Origin: Phytophthora colocasiae
Lineage: Eukaryota; Oomycota; Peronosporomycetes; Peronosporales; Peronosporaceae
Direction: 5' to 3'
NCBI GenBank assembly: GCA_018806915.1
Contig: JAGKQI010000048.1
Coordinates: 744,001 to 808,000, forward strand
DNA length: 64,000 bases
The first letter of the stretch is position 1, and the number at the start of each line of letters is the position of its first letter. Of this stretch, positions 29,351 through 39,822 are shown piece by piece. Under the pieces are notes generated by a model that saw only the letters and a program-made list of their open reading frames with translations, ran no database searches and was not told where the DNA came from. The position numbers were made by a program, and so were the translations under genes.

Positions 29351-30734
29351 TCACAAAGCACGTAAAGAATAGTAGTCGATGCTGGTAGAACCATTCAACC
29401 TACTACTACCCAGTAACCCGCACCATGTCAGTAAATCACTCCCTTGCAACCTCCAGCTACCGTGGATCATGACACTACGGCACTTATCGCGGCACCTACT
29501 GCTGGACCACTCGAGGTGGTGCCCCTGGCCTGACCTTGTTGAATGGATTATACGAGGCAGTACATGCAGCTCCCGTCGTAAAGACAAAGACTGCATGTAA
29601 CTACCATCGGTTGATGGAGATCTGTGTCGTTCGCCTTGCTGCAGTGGTAGCATTTGGTTTGATACGATGTCAGTCGGGATATGCTGAGAGCAGAGTAATA
29701 AAGAGCTATCGAGCAGCATGCGCGCCTCACTGGCGTTAGCTTGCAGGTCCAGCTGAGGCAAGAAGTCCGGGATCTTGCTGATCGGAGAGGTTTCTTTAGA
29801 ACTCAAAGCTTCGGTCACTGCAGCACTCACGTAAACAACGCTGAGCATCACACATTCCACTGGGGTGTGCGTCCAAATGGGCAACGCCAACGCCTCCGCC
29901 ACCAAGTGCTTCGCTTCTTTTTGAACCTCGGCCGGGAACGAACTTGTTTGGCCATTTTGAGAAAGCGCTACGATCTTCTTCGTGCTCTTGCGTGTCGTGA
30001 GCAGGTTTATTAACGCGTACGGGTCTTCTCCTGTGACATCATAGTGTAATCCTTCCAGCAGCTCTCCTTCAGCCTTAACGAGGTGGCGCTTAAGAACACC
30101 CAACTCCGGGGAGGCAGCAGTGAGGCGCTCGGCAGCTGAAGCACCATGCTTGGCCTTGTACACCTCCTTCACGAAAGCTATCCACGGTACTTTGGATCTG
30201 CCTCATGCTGCCGGTTGCGGGTCTCTAACTGTGTGATCTTTGCGGCGCTTTCACGTGCGGCATCCGAGCAAATTGCCAGTGAGAGTGCAGCTTGAGAACC
30301 AACCAGTTGCCGCTCATATCGCGCATAAATTGCTTCAAGTTGCAGCACTCATTGGTGACCAACAGTGGCGAGTGCCTGAGTCTCAAAAGTCGAGCCGGAA
30401 GCCCTCGCAGTTGGAGGTGAGCCTTCAAGAACAAGTGTAGCATTGCTGCAGCATAGATGCCAACCTCCATGGGCATCACGTGGAACGTGAAGTACCTGTT
30501 CAGCGCGATGATGGCACTGGTGGCATCCTCCCGGTCGAGACGTAGCCCTTGGCGATGTGAAAGATACTCTTTCCGTACTTCACTATGTTGTACCGACAGG
30601 TTCTTCATCTCCTCTTCAGTGACAAGCCAGTTAAGCTTGCGTCCAAAACAGTACTTTGGCTCCCGCTGGGTACACACGCAACATCTTGGTAAGCAAATTC
30701 CGGCGATCCAAAGTACTACGGAAAGAAGACGCAA
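29351..30734 (-). pseudogene. Degenerate cyclin-like gene
   Basis: On the minus strand, a first cyclin-box-like stretch (LNRYFTFHVMPMEVGIYAAAMLHLFLKA, in two pieces around 30470) is followed, after at least two frame changes near 30170-30290, by a second (ELLEGLHYDVTGEDPYALI, then LPIWTHTPVECVMLSVVYV). The pattern, including the HYDV...PY turn, matches cyclin T/K/L-like proteins that partner transcription kinases. The tail of the frame becomes low quality beyond the second box. The frame breaks mean no intact product. Introns could explain some breaks but no clean GT-AG pairs were found. Confidence 0.45.
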
Positions 30735-30744
30735 GCTCGTTGCT

Positions 30745-32150
30745 TGCCAGTACCATCCAGAAAATAGAACACGTCTGCATGTACCAGCGCATTTAGATGC
30801 TTTCGACTCCGAAACAAACCGCGTAGCATACGCTCGTCATACTCCTTAGGCAAAAACTTGACAAAAAGTTTGTTGGACACGATCTTGCCGTCGCGATCCA
30901 GCCGTTCTCCGAATTCATTTCTCTTCTGAGCTCTCCAATTTCGCCATCGCCACTGGAGACGGAGTACGCGACGTTGTTTCCCTCTTTGGTGATGGATCTC
31001 GACTGTCAGCTGCCCTTACGAGGTCAGTATCTGTCTTTTTGGTATGGCAAATACGGTTTTCCCCTCTCTCTCCCCTGGAGGACAGTATGCCACTGTCTCG
31101 TGTCCTGCAGGTTCCAGAAGATCCTCCACCTCGTATCTATCGTACTCCTCATCGTACGCCTTAATCAGCTGCACGTCGTACTCCGTCTTATCCAGGAAGA
31201 CACGAACGCGGGTCCCCATCAGCGTTTTGCCTGTATGCTGTTTCTCATGGGTCTTTCCAGTAACCTGTTTGCTCCTCTGCATTCTGCACTGTGTCAATCT
31301 GCGTGCCAATGACTCCCTTACAGCTGGGCGTTCCACAGCAACACTTAATCTGTCTGGATCCCAGAGGTGTTGGGTGTAGCGTCACAGGATGCCAAACTGG
31401 CGCTGTACTCCATAGCTTCCGACCAGATAGTGTCCACCTTGGAGAGTTAGGTATGGCTGTTAAAATTTCTGGCGGTCGCAATTGGTTCTGGTAGAATATC
31501 AACTTCAGATACTGGGATTCCGCTGTGTTGCAACGCTTATTCTGCTTGCTATATGTATGTGCATAGGAACCAACAAAACTCAACTCAAACTGTGGTGTTA
31601 CAGTGAATAGAAGCAACATCGTACCGGATCCAGTCCCTGTGAGCACAACTGAGCACTCGAGTCTCGTTCTTCCTTGCCTCTTTAAGACCTTCGTTGGTGT
31701 ACGAAATGACAAGTTGCTCCAGTGCCAATACTGAAGCTGTTTGATTCTCCACTTGCTTTTTGCTTGCACATGTGCGCTATACAGCCGTTTCGTTCAGTAA
31801 ATGCTGGTCCTCATCTCGAAAACTGCTTCCTTTCACTTCGCGATGTATCAGCTACGCCAGCCCTTGCGCTGCTGTAGGCAATTGCCGAGACCCAACTGAC
31901 TTGCTTGGTTGTCTGAAAGTCCCCCAGTCCCAACTGTCCGTGCTTATTACTGTCCCGCGTGAATAGCCTTACTTGGGCTGTGATCACTCCGGCGTGGTGC
32001 TTCCACATACATCTGCACCACGGCGTCGGGCATCACCGCGCGGTCATAGTTGCGGTCGAGACTGTAGAGACGATGCGTGACGACGTTCCCCTGCGTGCGG
32101 TTCTCCAGTGCCTGAAGCAGAGGCGGTGATGTGTGTGTGATAACTGCCGA
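30745..32150 (-). pseudogene. Decayed chromatin-protein gene: post-SET, Tudor-like and RRM-like pieces
   Basis: Minus-strand pieces in order: a coding-like block at about 31990-32120 (VVTHRLYSLDRNYDRAV), a post-SET-like cysteine cluster IKCCCGTPSCKGVIG near 31320-31350, a Tudor-like block VRVFLDKTEYDVQLIKAYDEE near 31170-31225, and an RRM-like start KLFVKFLPKEYDERMLRGLF near 30840-30900. A stop codon and frame shifts separate them. The cysteine cluster is typical of what follows a histone-methyltransferase SET domain, but the SET core itself was not found. Whether this and the cyclin-like remnant were one gene is unknown. Confidence 0.35.
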
Positions 32151-32326
32151 GATGAATCTGAAATGAGCAGGAAAACTTTACTGGCGCATTGTACAATACG
32201 GGTACGAATGTAAAGGAGGGTTACCAGCTGCTTTATCTTTTCTGGTTCAAGTCTGGATTTCATACAGACTGTATGTATTATGTATTGGTTATTGGGGAAA
32301 TGAATCAGAGCAGACTCTGCTTGCCT

Positions 32327-34805
32327 TTATTTCCTGTGCTTCTTTGCATAAACAACAGCGTAAGACTCTCGAGCTCGGAGAGATGGCTGGCGGCGTCGTG
32401 TCGACCGACGGACTTGGCCGTCGTCCAGTGCACATGATGCGACTGCTTCTACAGCATCTTCTCCATCCGAAACGAAAGACGAAGTCCCAGATTCTACTTC
32501 ACCTGCAGATGGACCATCCGCTAGATGAGCCTGTTCAGGATGGTGATCATTTGCTTCCTCAGCTTCGGGAAACAGTTGACGTACAGCTTGTTCAACAGGC
32601 TCTATATAATCCATTTGCTCACCATCAGGGGCAATTTCCTCAAGGAAGTGCCCATGGATGTTAGTGTTTTCGTCAGCTACGTGTACTTGATCCCCACTTG
32701 CATCAATATCCACGTCGTTTAATACGGCGTGATTTATTTGCAGCGGAGGCCCATATACAATCTCACAGTCCAGAACAGGCTCTAGTTGTGGAGCATCAAC
32801 ACGAGTTGCACGCTGGCGAGAACGCCTTGATCGGACTTGGCTACGTTTTGTTACAAATCTTGCTTGTGGATCTGGCATCCCAGGGCAGCGTAGATCTGCA
32901 AATTGAGTAGCTTTTATGACATGAAAGCACATTCCATATTTAAGCCAAACGCGACACGAACAAGTTCTTCCTGTCGCATCTACAATCCAGCCACCTTCTG
33001 GCATGCCAAACCAGTGCATTCGCTCGTAGTTTGAGGACTTGTAGGAGCGTCCAGCGTCGGATGATCTGTCTAAAGATTCGAAGTATTCTGAATCGGAGTC
33101 TGATGAATCTACAGCAATTCCCCGCACAGGAGATACTTTCACCATTACCAAATCCCGGTTCTGTACCCGAAGAACAACCTCAGCTTTCATAGTCTTTTTT
33201 TTATTCGACACAATAAAAGCTGCTTTCATACGCTTGGACACGACAGCTTCAGACGAAAAAGGTACCATCGACGAGATGTAAGCAATACGAGATAAATCGA
33301 GTCGCACCAATAGTTCAGTTGGGGTAGCTCGTTTGCTGTCGTTGACTAGTTTTAGAGTGTGATGATAAGTTTCAAGGGGGTTGTTTGTTGCCACGTAACC
33401 CGGGGGTGTATGGTAGGCCTGACACCGCGAAAATCGATCGTTCAATAGCCACATTGAAATGATGTGGTCTGCTACACGCTTAAATCGAGGACACACAACT
33501 CCAGCACCTCGCCAAGACTTTATCACATAGTCGCGTTTTTGTAAGTAGTACTCCTCGGTAGGCGAAAAATGCAAATCGTACAAATTGCGAAAAATCAACT
33601 GCTTTGAGACACCAGGCAGCTTTGCATCTTTTTGCAATGTTTGAAAACATTTTGGCACACATGAAACCAGCACATCAAAATTGTGGTTTCCGGTAACTCG
33701 GAGACGCACGCATTGTATTGTGCATTGTCTGCGTCAACCATAGTAAACTTAGGTGCAAATGCTACACCAAATTCATTGAAAATAACTCGTTTCAAAACGA
33801 GAGACACCAACAAACGTCAGGCGCACGACGTGAAGATGTGCAAAAGTACACAATCGGCTGGAAACTTCCACTACAATCTGATATTCCAACCACAAAAACA
33901 GGAAACTTTTGCTTCACAACTCCGTGCGTACTGTCCAGGTGCATTACTGTAGTTAAAGCAGGGTCGCTTTGAACAACAATATACCGTTTGAGAAGCTTCA
34001 TGCACGTCAGTCCAATTCGAAACGGATTTGCATCCGACCCAGTACCAAGCAACGGCAGCATAGCTCCATCCACGATATGATAGTCACAAAACACCAGCAT
34101 GTCATCATCAGAACGAGGCACGTGCAAATCAAACATAGAGCGCTTGCAAATCTCAATCACAGGTCCCATAGAGTCCTGTTTGTGTTTTTGTTTCCACGAC
34201 TTGACGTAATTCTGCACCTGCTTCAGCTCTGGCGATGGACCATCGATACGGTGCGCATTAATCTCTCGGCAAAGAAAGGCAAACACCAGCTGAGCCACCA
34301 TTGACGGCGTGTCATCCATTTTAGCCTCGATATAAGATTTCATAGCTGGTGTTAACTTAGGCAGTGTAGGCGACGGTGGTGCATCAGCAGCCATTGTGTG
34401 GTCTCCTTGGCCATACACAATAGTAAAATCAGCTTCTGCGCATTGTAGGATCTTGTAGCGGGCTTCACACTTTAAACCTGGGGCATTATCGGACTTTGCA
34501 CACCGGTTAGATGTACATTTTGTTAACTTGCAGCGCATCTCATGCCATGTTGCAGCTAATGTGTCTTCTTCTCGATCAACATGGTTCATTGTGCATCGCA
34601 ACAGATCATTTTTGTCAGTAGAAAAGGAAGGTAGTTGTGACGTGAAATCCATTAAAGACAAGTTATCTCCAGTTCTCCACAGTTCCTGCCATGGCCGACG
34701 CTCTCGGCGGCGCGTTGGGGGAGGCTCTTCCATGCAAAGAAGCTCTGGGGAGCCAAATTGTCTAATATTTATGGTGTTACTGGCCGTACGCAATGTTAGT
34801 TTCAA
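32327..34805 (-). pseudogene. MULE transposase with SWIM finger, frameshifted
   Basis: On the minus strand the N-terminal part (33792-34805) contains MHLDSTHGVVKQKFPVFVV, the first catalytic region of the MULE fold. A middle piece (33595-33813) has FTMVDADNAQYNACV and CWFHVCQNVFKH, and the C-terminal part (32327-33709) has YHTPPGYVATNNPLETYHH and a SWIM zinc finger CSCRVWLKYGMCFH. Two single-base-type frame shifts, near 33800 and 33640, separate the three frames. The very acidic C-terminal extension and basic last residues are intact. No terminal inverted repeats or target duplication were recognised, so element borders are unknown. Confidence 0.88.
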
Positions 34806-35618
34806 ACACTTTTAAAATAGTGCTGAGATCCGTTGGATAGGTGATGTTACCGTTGTGCAATGTGTCTATTACCAATTTATAAGTATGTACCGTTATGCTT
34901 TTTTTTAGTGGTCATCACTTCGATTTATAGTGTTCAGCAACAAATCTTTAGTATTCTTAATAGTTTTGTTAGTAATAAACACCGCTCTCCTCAATTTCTG
35001 GCATGTCGGTCAAGCTCCCCGTGGATCTGGACAGTATCCCTTGTTCGACCATTGCCCTGAGGGCAATGCCCTGCACTACGTACATCACGTATTATCAAGC
35101 AGTGAGCTACTGGCGCTGAGGCTGGGATACAAGCAGGTAGCTCGACGTGGCTCGTAAAATACCGGGAGCGGACACCTTGTCCTTTGCAAAAATTGTTGCG
35201 CTGTAGTCACCTCACCGAGACGTGAACAGTGTTCGCTGAACACTGCAACTGTCTGTCGGCATACACAAACTGCATGCGGTAGAGTCAACTGTTGTTGCCG
35301 ACGGTCATCCCGGCACAAGCACGTTCAACACGTCGTCGTCAGCGACGAGACCGTGAATACTATCGACCGGTTAGGCGCTTCAATGGTATAGTAGCGGGTC
35401 ATTGAGACGTAAGCTGATGGAATCGTGCTTTTCGTTGAAGACAGCATTCAGCCACATTTGTAGCTGTATCATGCATAACATGATCCTTTAGCTGACCAGC
35501 AAGCTAAAGCTGAAACCTTCTAAAGAACATATCATTCCTGATCCTAGTCTTCGTGAAAGCCCGTTAAATAAGTACGATATTATTTTCTGATAAAAAATAA
35601 CGGGAACGGGGTCAAATA
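34806..35618. other. Spacer upstream of the alpha-mannosidase gene
   Basis: AT-rich DNA with short frames only. A perfect small inverted repeat CAGTGTTC-GCT-GAACACTG lies near 35224-35242. The last bases form the promoter of the mannosidase gene. Confidence 0.4.
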
Positions 35619-35635
35619 CGTCATTGCTTTTCGTC
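35619..35635 (+). promoter_or_regulatory. Initiator-like motif of the alpha-mannosidase gene
   Basis: CGTCATTGCTTTTCGTC lies immediately before the ATG at 35639 and fits the oomycete initiator consensus. It argues against the earlier TTG-initiated frame start. Confidence 0.4.
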
Positions 35636-35638
35636 CCG

Positions 35639-37620
35639 ATGCTGCCTTCGTACTCCCAAAAGAGCCGCAAGCGCTCGCAGCAGCTGCAGCTCTGGAAACG
35701 TGTGGGGATTCTCGGCGGTGTCTTCATTCTGTTGCTGTTTGTATGGGTGCAATACACCATTGTGACCACCAATTTGGGCGGAGTCCCAGCACATGTGGGA
35801 GAGTTACAGGGCGCCACGAATCAGGAGGATACACAAAACGGAAATGCACATCTCAGAGGCAACGAGCACTTTAGTCAGCCCACACAGGTGCAGGCTAATA
35901 CAGCAGGAACAGGAGGTGGTGGAGGTGGCGATGGAGGACTTGGAACGATTGAGGAAATGCTGGCGGACGAAGACGTCGCGGACGTGGAGGACCCCGACAA
36001 GACTGTAACTGCAGTACCCTCAGAGCAACAGGAAGCTCGACGTCTAGCTGTCCGCAAAGCAATGAAGTTCGCGTGGGGAAACTATGAGGAACACGCGTTC
36101 GGTGGGGACGAAGTGGACCCGAAGAACGGCTGGAAGCTCAGCAATGTCTGGGGCGACATCGCTTGTTCGCTGGTCGATGGTATTGATACACTCTGGATCA
36201 TGGATCTGAAGGAAGAGTTTCATCGTGCTAGAGATTATGTTGCCAACCATCTTGACTTCTCACATTTGGGGCGTGATGGCAGCAAGGTCTCTGTGTTTGA
36301 GACTATCATCCGTGAAGTGGGTGGACTCTTGAGCGCGTTTGATTTATCTGGTGATATTATCTTCAAGCATAAAGCCAAGGAACTGATGGATCTTCTTACT
36401 GCTGCCTATGATGAGAAGGAAAGAGTGTTTTACACACTTCTCAATCCGTATACGAAGGAGAAGACTTTCGCTGGTTGGGCTGGCTATCGGTATGAATGAT
36501 CTTCCTTATTCATGATGAATTAATTGTACATGGACTAATGGTCATTTGTTGTCGCAGGGCTCATATCGCTGACGTGGGAACGCTTCAGCTTGAAACGCGG
36601 TATCTATCGGACATTACGGGAGATCCTAAATACGCCGAGATGGTACGTACAGTACAGAGATAGCCCATCACACGCTGGTATTTTAATGCTTGAGTGTGAT
36701 TATACTCCTTAGGGTGATGCCTTCTATAAGATCTTAAAGCGTGAAGGATCGTACAAGAAGACGGGTTTGTTTCCCGTTCACTTTGATGCTACACACGGCA
36801 GATTCGATACTCAGAGAAGCGTTATCACACTGGGAGCCCTGGGCGACTCGTTCTACGAGTATTTATTGAAAGTGTACATTTACAGTGGCAAACGCGAAGA
36901 GGACGAGTATCTCCGCGAGCTTTACGACGATGCAGTCAGGGGTATGGAGGAACACCTGCTGTACTTCTCTATTCCCGACGATCTCTATTTCTTACAAGAA
37001 ATGAAAGTTCCGTCGGAATTGGTGCGTGAATTTGGTACATTTCTGAGAGGTAGACCCAGTTTCTAACCTCGTTCTTGCTGGGATTCTGTCTGTAGCATGT
37101 TCAGCGCATGGACCACCTTTTGTGCTTCGTCCCGGGACTGCTAGCGCTAGGTACGCTGTCGGAGACCGAGGACCACGCAAAGAACGCTAAGCACCTTGAA
37201 CTGGCCGAGAAGCTGATGGAGACTTGCTACCAATTCTACCACCGCCAGCCGACGGGGTTATCTCCTGACATTGTGAGCTTTCCTAAGATGCAAGTGATCG
37301 ATCCCAAATACCGTCTTCGACCTGAGACCATTGAGAGCCTCTTCTACCTGTATCGAGCTACGAAGAACCCTAAGTACCGCGAGTTTGGCTGGGAAATCTT
37401 CGAGGCGCTGGAGGCGCACGCCAAGGTCAAACATGGCTACGCTGCCATTTTAGACGTCACGAAGCTACCAGCCCAAACAGAAAACAAGATGGAGAGTTTC
37501 TTCCTGGCCGAGACACTGAAGTACCATTACTTGCTGCAGGCTCCCGAGAGTCTCATCCCTTTGGACAAGTACGTCTTCAATACGGAAGCTCACCCTCTCC
37601 GCATTAACAGAAGGAACTAG
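35639..37620 (+). CDS. Class I (GH47) alpha-1,2-mannosidase, four exons
   Basis: This glycosidase trims alpha-1,2-linked mannose from N-glycans in the ER/Golgi. Exons 35639-36489, 36558-36642, 36713-37021 and 37096-37620 join in frame to 589 residues; the introns are 68, 70 and 74 bp with GT-AG ends. It is a type II membrane protein: basic start, one membrane anchor (GILGGVFILLLFVWVQY), a Gly/acidic stem, then the GH47 domain. Family blocks seen are VDGIDTLWIMDL, ETIIREVGGLLSAFDLSGD, GLFPVHFDATHGRF and YRLRPETIESLFYLYR (the Glu of RPET/ESL are in the active-site region). The start is the first ATG after a TTG-initiated extension. Confidence 0.93.
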
Positions 37621-37782
37621 ATTGACGTCCCAACTTGATTTCTTTCATGAAAATAAAGATTGCATGTTTGTTGACATCTTCAACACGACACAACTTAAGT
37701 TTCATCTGCTTTCAACATTTCCTGCACATGCGTACGTACAAATTCACATCCAATAGATCTGTCCTTCAGCCGTGTCTCGCCA

Positions 37783-39537
37783 TCAACTCGACATTTGCTG
37801 CTCACGACGTACTCTTTGCTCTTTCTTGAAAGCTGCCATATCCTCCAGAATCGTATCTGCCAACTCATGGTTGGCCATCCACATCGAATCGCTCTTTTGT
37901 GCATGTCGAGCACGCATAGCCGCAGCGTTTGACGCCGCCAAAGGAAGCTGCAGCTGGCAGTCCGGGAAACGCTTGAGCGCGTCCTCCTTGACGTACTTCC
38001 ACATCGCTCGCTCCCCCTTAATTTGCTGGAGTGAATATAGGGACACAACAAACCCTCGGTACCACCAGCCAGGGTGTCGCTCTGCGTCCAACTTGACAAA
38101 GAATTGCGCTCCGAGTTCACGGTACACAGCGATAATGAGCGACTCGAACGCAGCCTTGGCTGCGTGTTGGCGGGAGCTGCGTTCATTGAAGACCTTCGGG
38201 TTGAGCTTGCGCGACATGGCGGACCAGAAGTTGCGCTCCCACACGGCACGCGCATGTTTCCGCCAGAAGCTGCGGTACATGAAGGAGAGATCGGTATGCT
38301 TCGACTCGTCAAAGGGGGCGGGAAGATTGGAATACACTGCCTCCCATGGAATCTGCTCCTCGAACGCCTGCATCTTGCGCGTTAACTCCAGTTGGCAGTG
38401 CAGCATTGCCTCGCTTAGCATGGGCTTGCCACGCTTGGCTTGCGTCATTTCACTGTTCTTTCGTGGTCGGCCTCTTTTACGCTTCGGAGGTTGAGCCGCT
38501 GGTTCAGGAGCTTCGGCTGGTCCAAATTCAACTGCTTCCTCAGTAGAAGCTTCTTCTTGTCTTGGTTGAGCAGTAGTCTTCGGCTTTCTTCCTCGTCTTG
38601 TAATGGCTACTACCGCTGGACTTGAAGCAGCAAGATCATTCGTCTCGTTGGCTTCATTGGTAGCAGGTGCGTCAGTAGAAACAGCTTTACGTAGACTTCT
38701 TCGTCGTGTAGGTACAGTTGACTCGTTTGGAGCTTCTGGGGCTTGCGTTGTCACGGACCCACTATTCCCAGTAGTAGAAACACGCTTAGATCTTCTTCGT
38801 AGTCTCTTTTCCGCTGGCGACTTGTTTCCACTAGGTAAAGCAACTGAAGCCGAAGACGAAGCTGTAGGTGTTACGGGCTTCTCCGGAGCCGTCTCGGTTG
38901 ATTTCTCCTTGGTTGCTTCCGTTGGAGATCCCTCCACTTCATGACGTTGCCCTTGTACACTTTCCACTGTTCTACGAGATTCTTGCTGCACTTGTGGCGG
39001 CTGTGGTATCATAGGCATCACTAGCTGCGGCAGTTCGAACGGAATCACACTGATCACTTCAAAGCCCCTCTGTACGAAGGCCAGTAGCGAAGTCTCGCGA
39101 TGCTCCACGAACTCCAAGAACAACTGCTTGAACAGAACCATATTCCGCGTCGCAGTGCGGTACTGCAAGTACAGGAAGATGCATCCGCGTGAGTCCAGGT
39201 GGGATTTCGGTTTCTCCAGCAGAATCTTCGCCTTCTCGAGTCTCTCGGGACTGGTTCGCAGTACTGGGTAAATAGTGACGATAGTGAACCCCATTTGCAT
39301 CATTGGGACGAGCGTGTTCTCCTGCTCGTTGAGGAAATCGGCGAAGATGCGACGCAGCATTGACATGTTGAGGCATTTGAGTCGCAACTCCAAATAGAGT
39401 GCGAATTCCTGCAACATGGCGTGGTCGCGAGGCACAGACCTCGGTGGAGACCTGCCATGACTGACGTATCCATCCAACGTCACAATGGAGCGAGCACGCA
39501 TTGTCTGTACCGAGGGGCCAGCAGCTGCAGTGTTCAT
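37783..39537 (-). CDS. AT-hook nuclear protein of unknown function
   Basis: This 584-residue protein matches no family I can name. Residues 40-180 form a conserved-looking alpha/beta region with two similar segments (FADFLNEQENTLVPMMQMGF and FLEFVEHRETSLLAFVQRGF). That internal repeat suggests two copies of one small domain of about 75 residues. A long Ser/Thr/Pro/Lys-rich linker carries basic clusters, then an AT-hook KRKRGRPRKN near residue 360, then a helical C-terminus rich in Trp and Arg. AT-hook and basic clusters point to DNA binding in the nucleus. The frame opens at a TTG; the ATG at 39537 (A at -3) with a good initiator upstream is chosen. It converges on the mannosidase gene. Confidence 0.75.
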   Translation of the reverse strand: MNTAAAGPSVQTMRARSIVTLDGYVSHGRSPPRSVPRDHAMLQEFALYLELRLKCLNMSMLRRIFADFLNEQENTLVPMMQMGFTIVTIYPVLRTSPERLEKAKILLEKPKSHLDSRGCIFLYLQYRTATRNMVLFKQLFLEFVEHRETSLLAFVQRGFEVISVIPFELPQLVMPMIPQPPQVQQESRRTVESVQGQRHEVEGSPTEATKEKSTETAPEKPVTPTASSSASVALPSGNKSPAEKRLRRRSKRVSTTGNSGSVTTQAPEAPNESTVPTRRRSLRKAVSTDAPATNEANETNDLAASSPAVVAITRRGRKPKTTAQPRQEEASTEEAVEFGPAEAPEPAAQPPKRKRGRPRKNSEMTQAKRGKPMLSEAMLHCQLELTRKMQAFEEQIPWEAVYSNLPAPFDESKHTDLSFMYRSFWRKHARAVWERNFWSAMSRKLNPKVFNERSSRQHAAKAAFESLIIAVYRELGAQFFVKLDAERHPGWWYRGFVVSLYSLQQIKGERAMWKYVKEDALKRFPDCQLQLPLAASNAAAMRARHAQKSDSMWMANHELADTILEDMAAFKKEQRVRREQQMSS

Positions 39538-39563
39538 GGTTGTCAACGTCGTCCGTAACACGA

Positions 39564-39586
39564 ATTTGGACAATGAAAAGTGAGGC
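39564..39586 (-). promoter_or_regulatory. Initiator-like motif of the AT-hook gene
   Basis: The minus strand contains CTCACTTTTCATTGTCCAAA, a close match to the oomycete initiator plus flanking element, 27-49 nt before the ATG at 39537. Confidence 0.5.
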
Positions 39587-39822
39587 TAATCATTATTTGT
39601 TTTATCTTGCTGTTTGTATGCTGCAAAGTGAAGAATTGGCGTTAGACTAAAAAGAGGACTAGAATTTGTGTTTTGATACCAGCGCATATCATTTACTCTA
39701 CTGACAGGCCTCGAATCGATACGCTCCTGTGCTCGATGACAACACAGTCGAAACTTCAATTGCGTAGTACTGAAAAGTAGTAGTATATATTGACATCTGA
39801 GCTATTACATCCTGACAAGTGA

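Noticed and set aside
35375..35420. tRNA gene suggested by GGTATAGTAGCGGG
   Set aside because: A-box-like motif only; no T-arm or acceptor stem follows.
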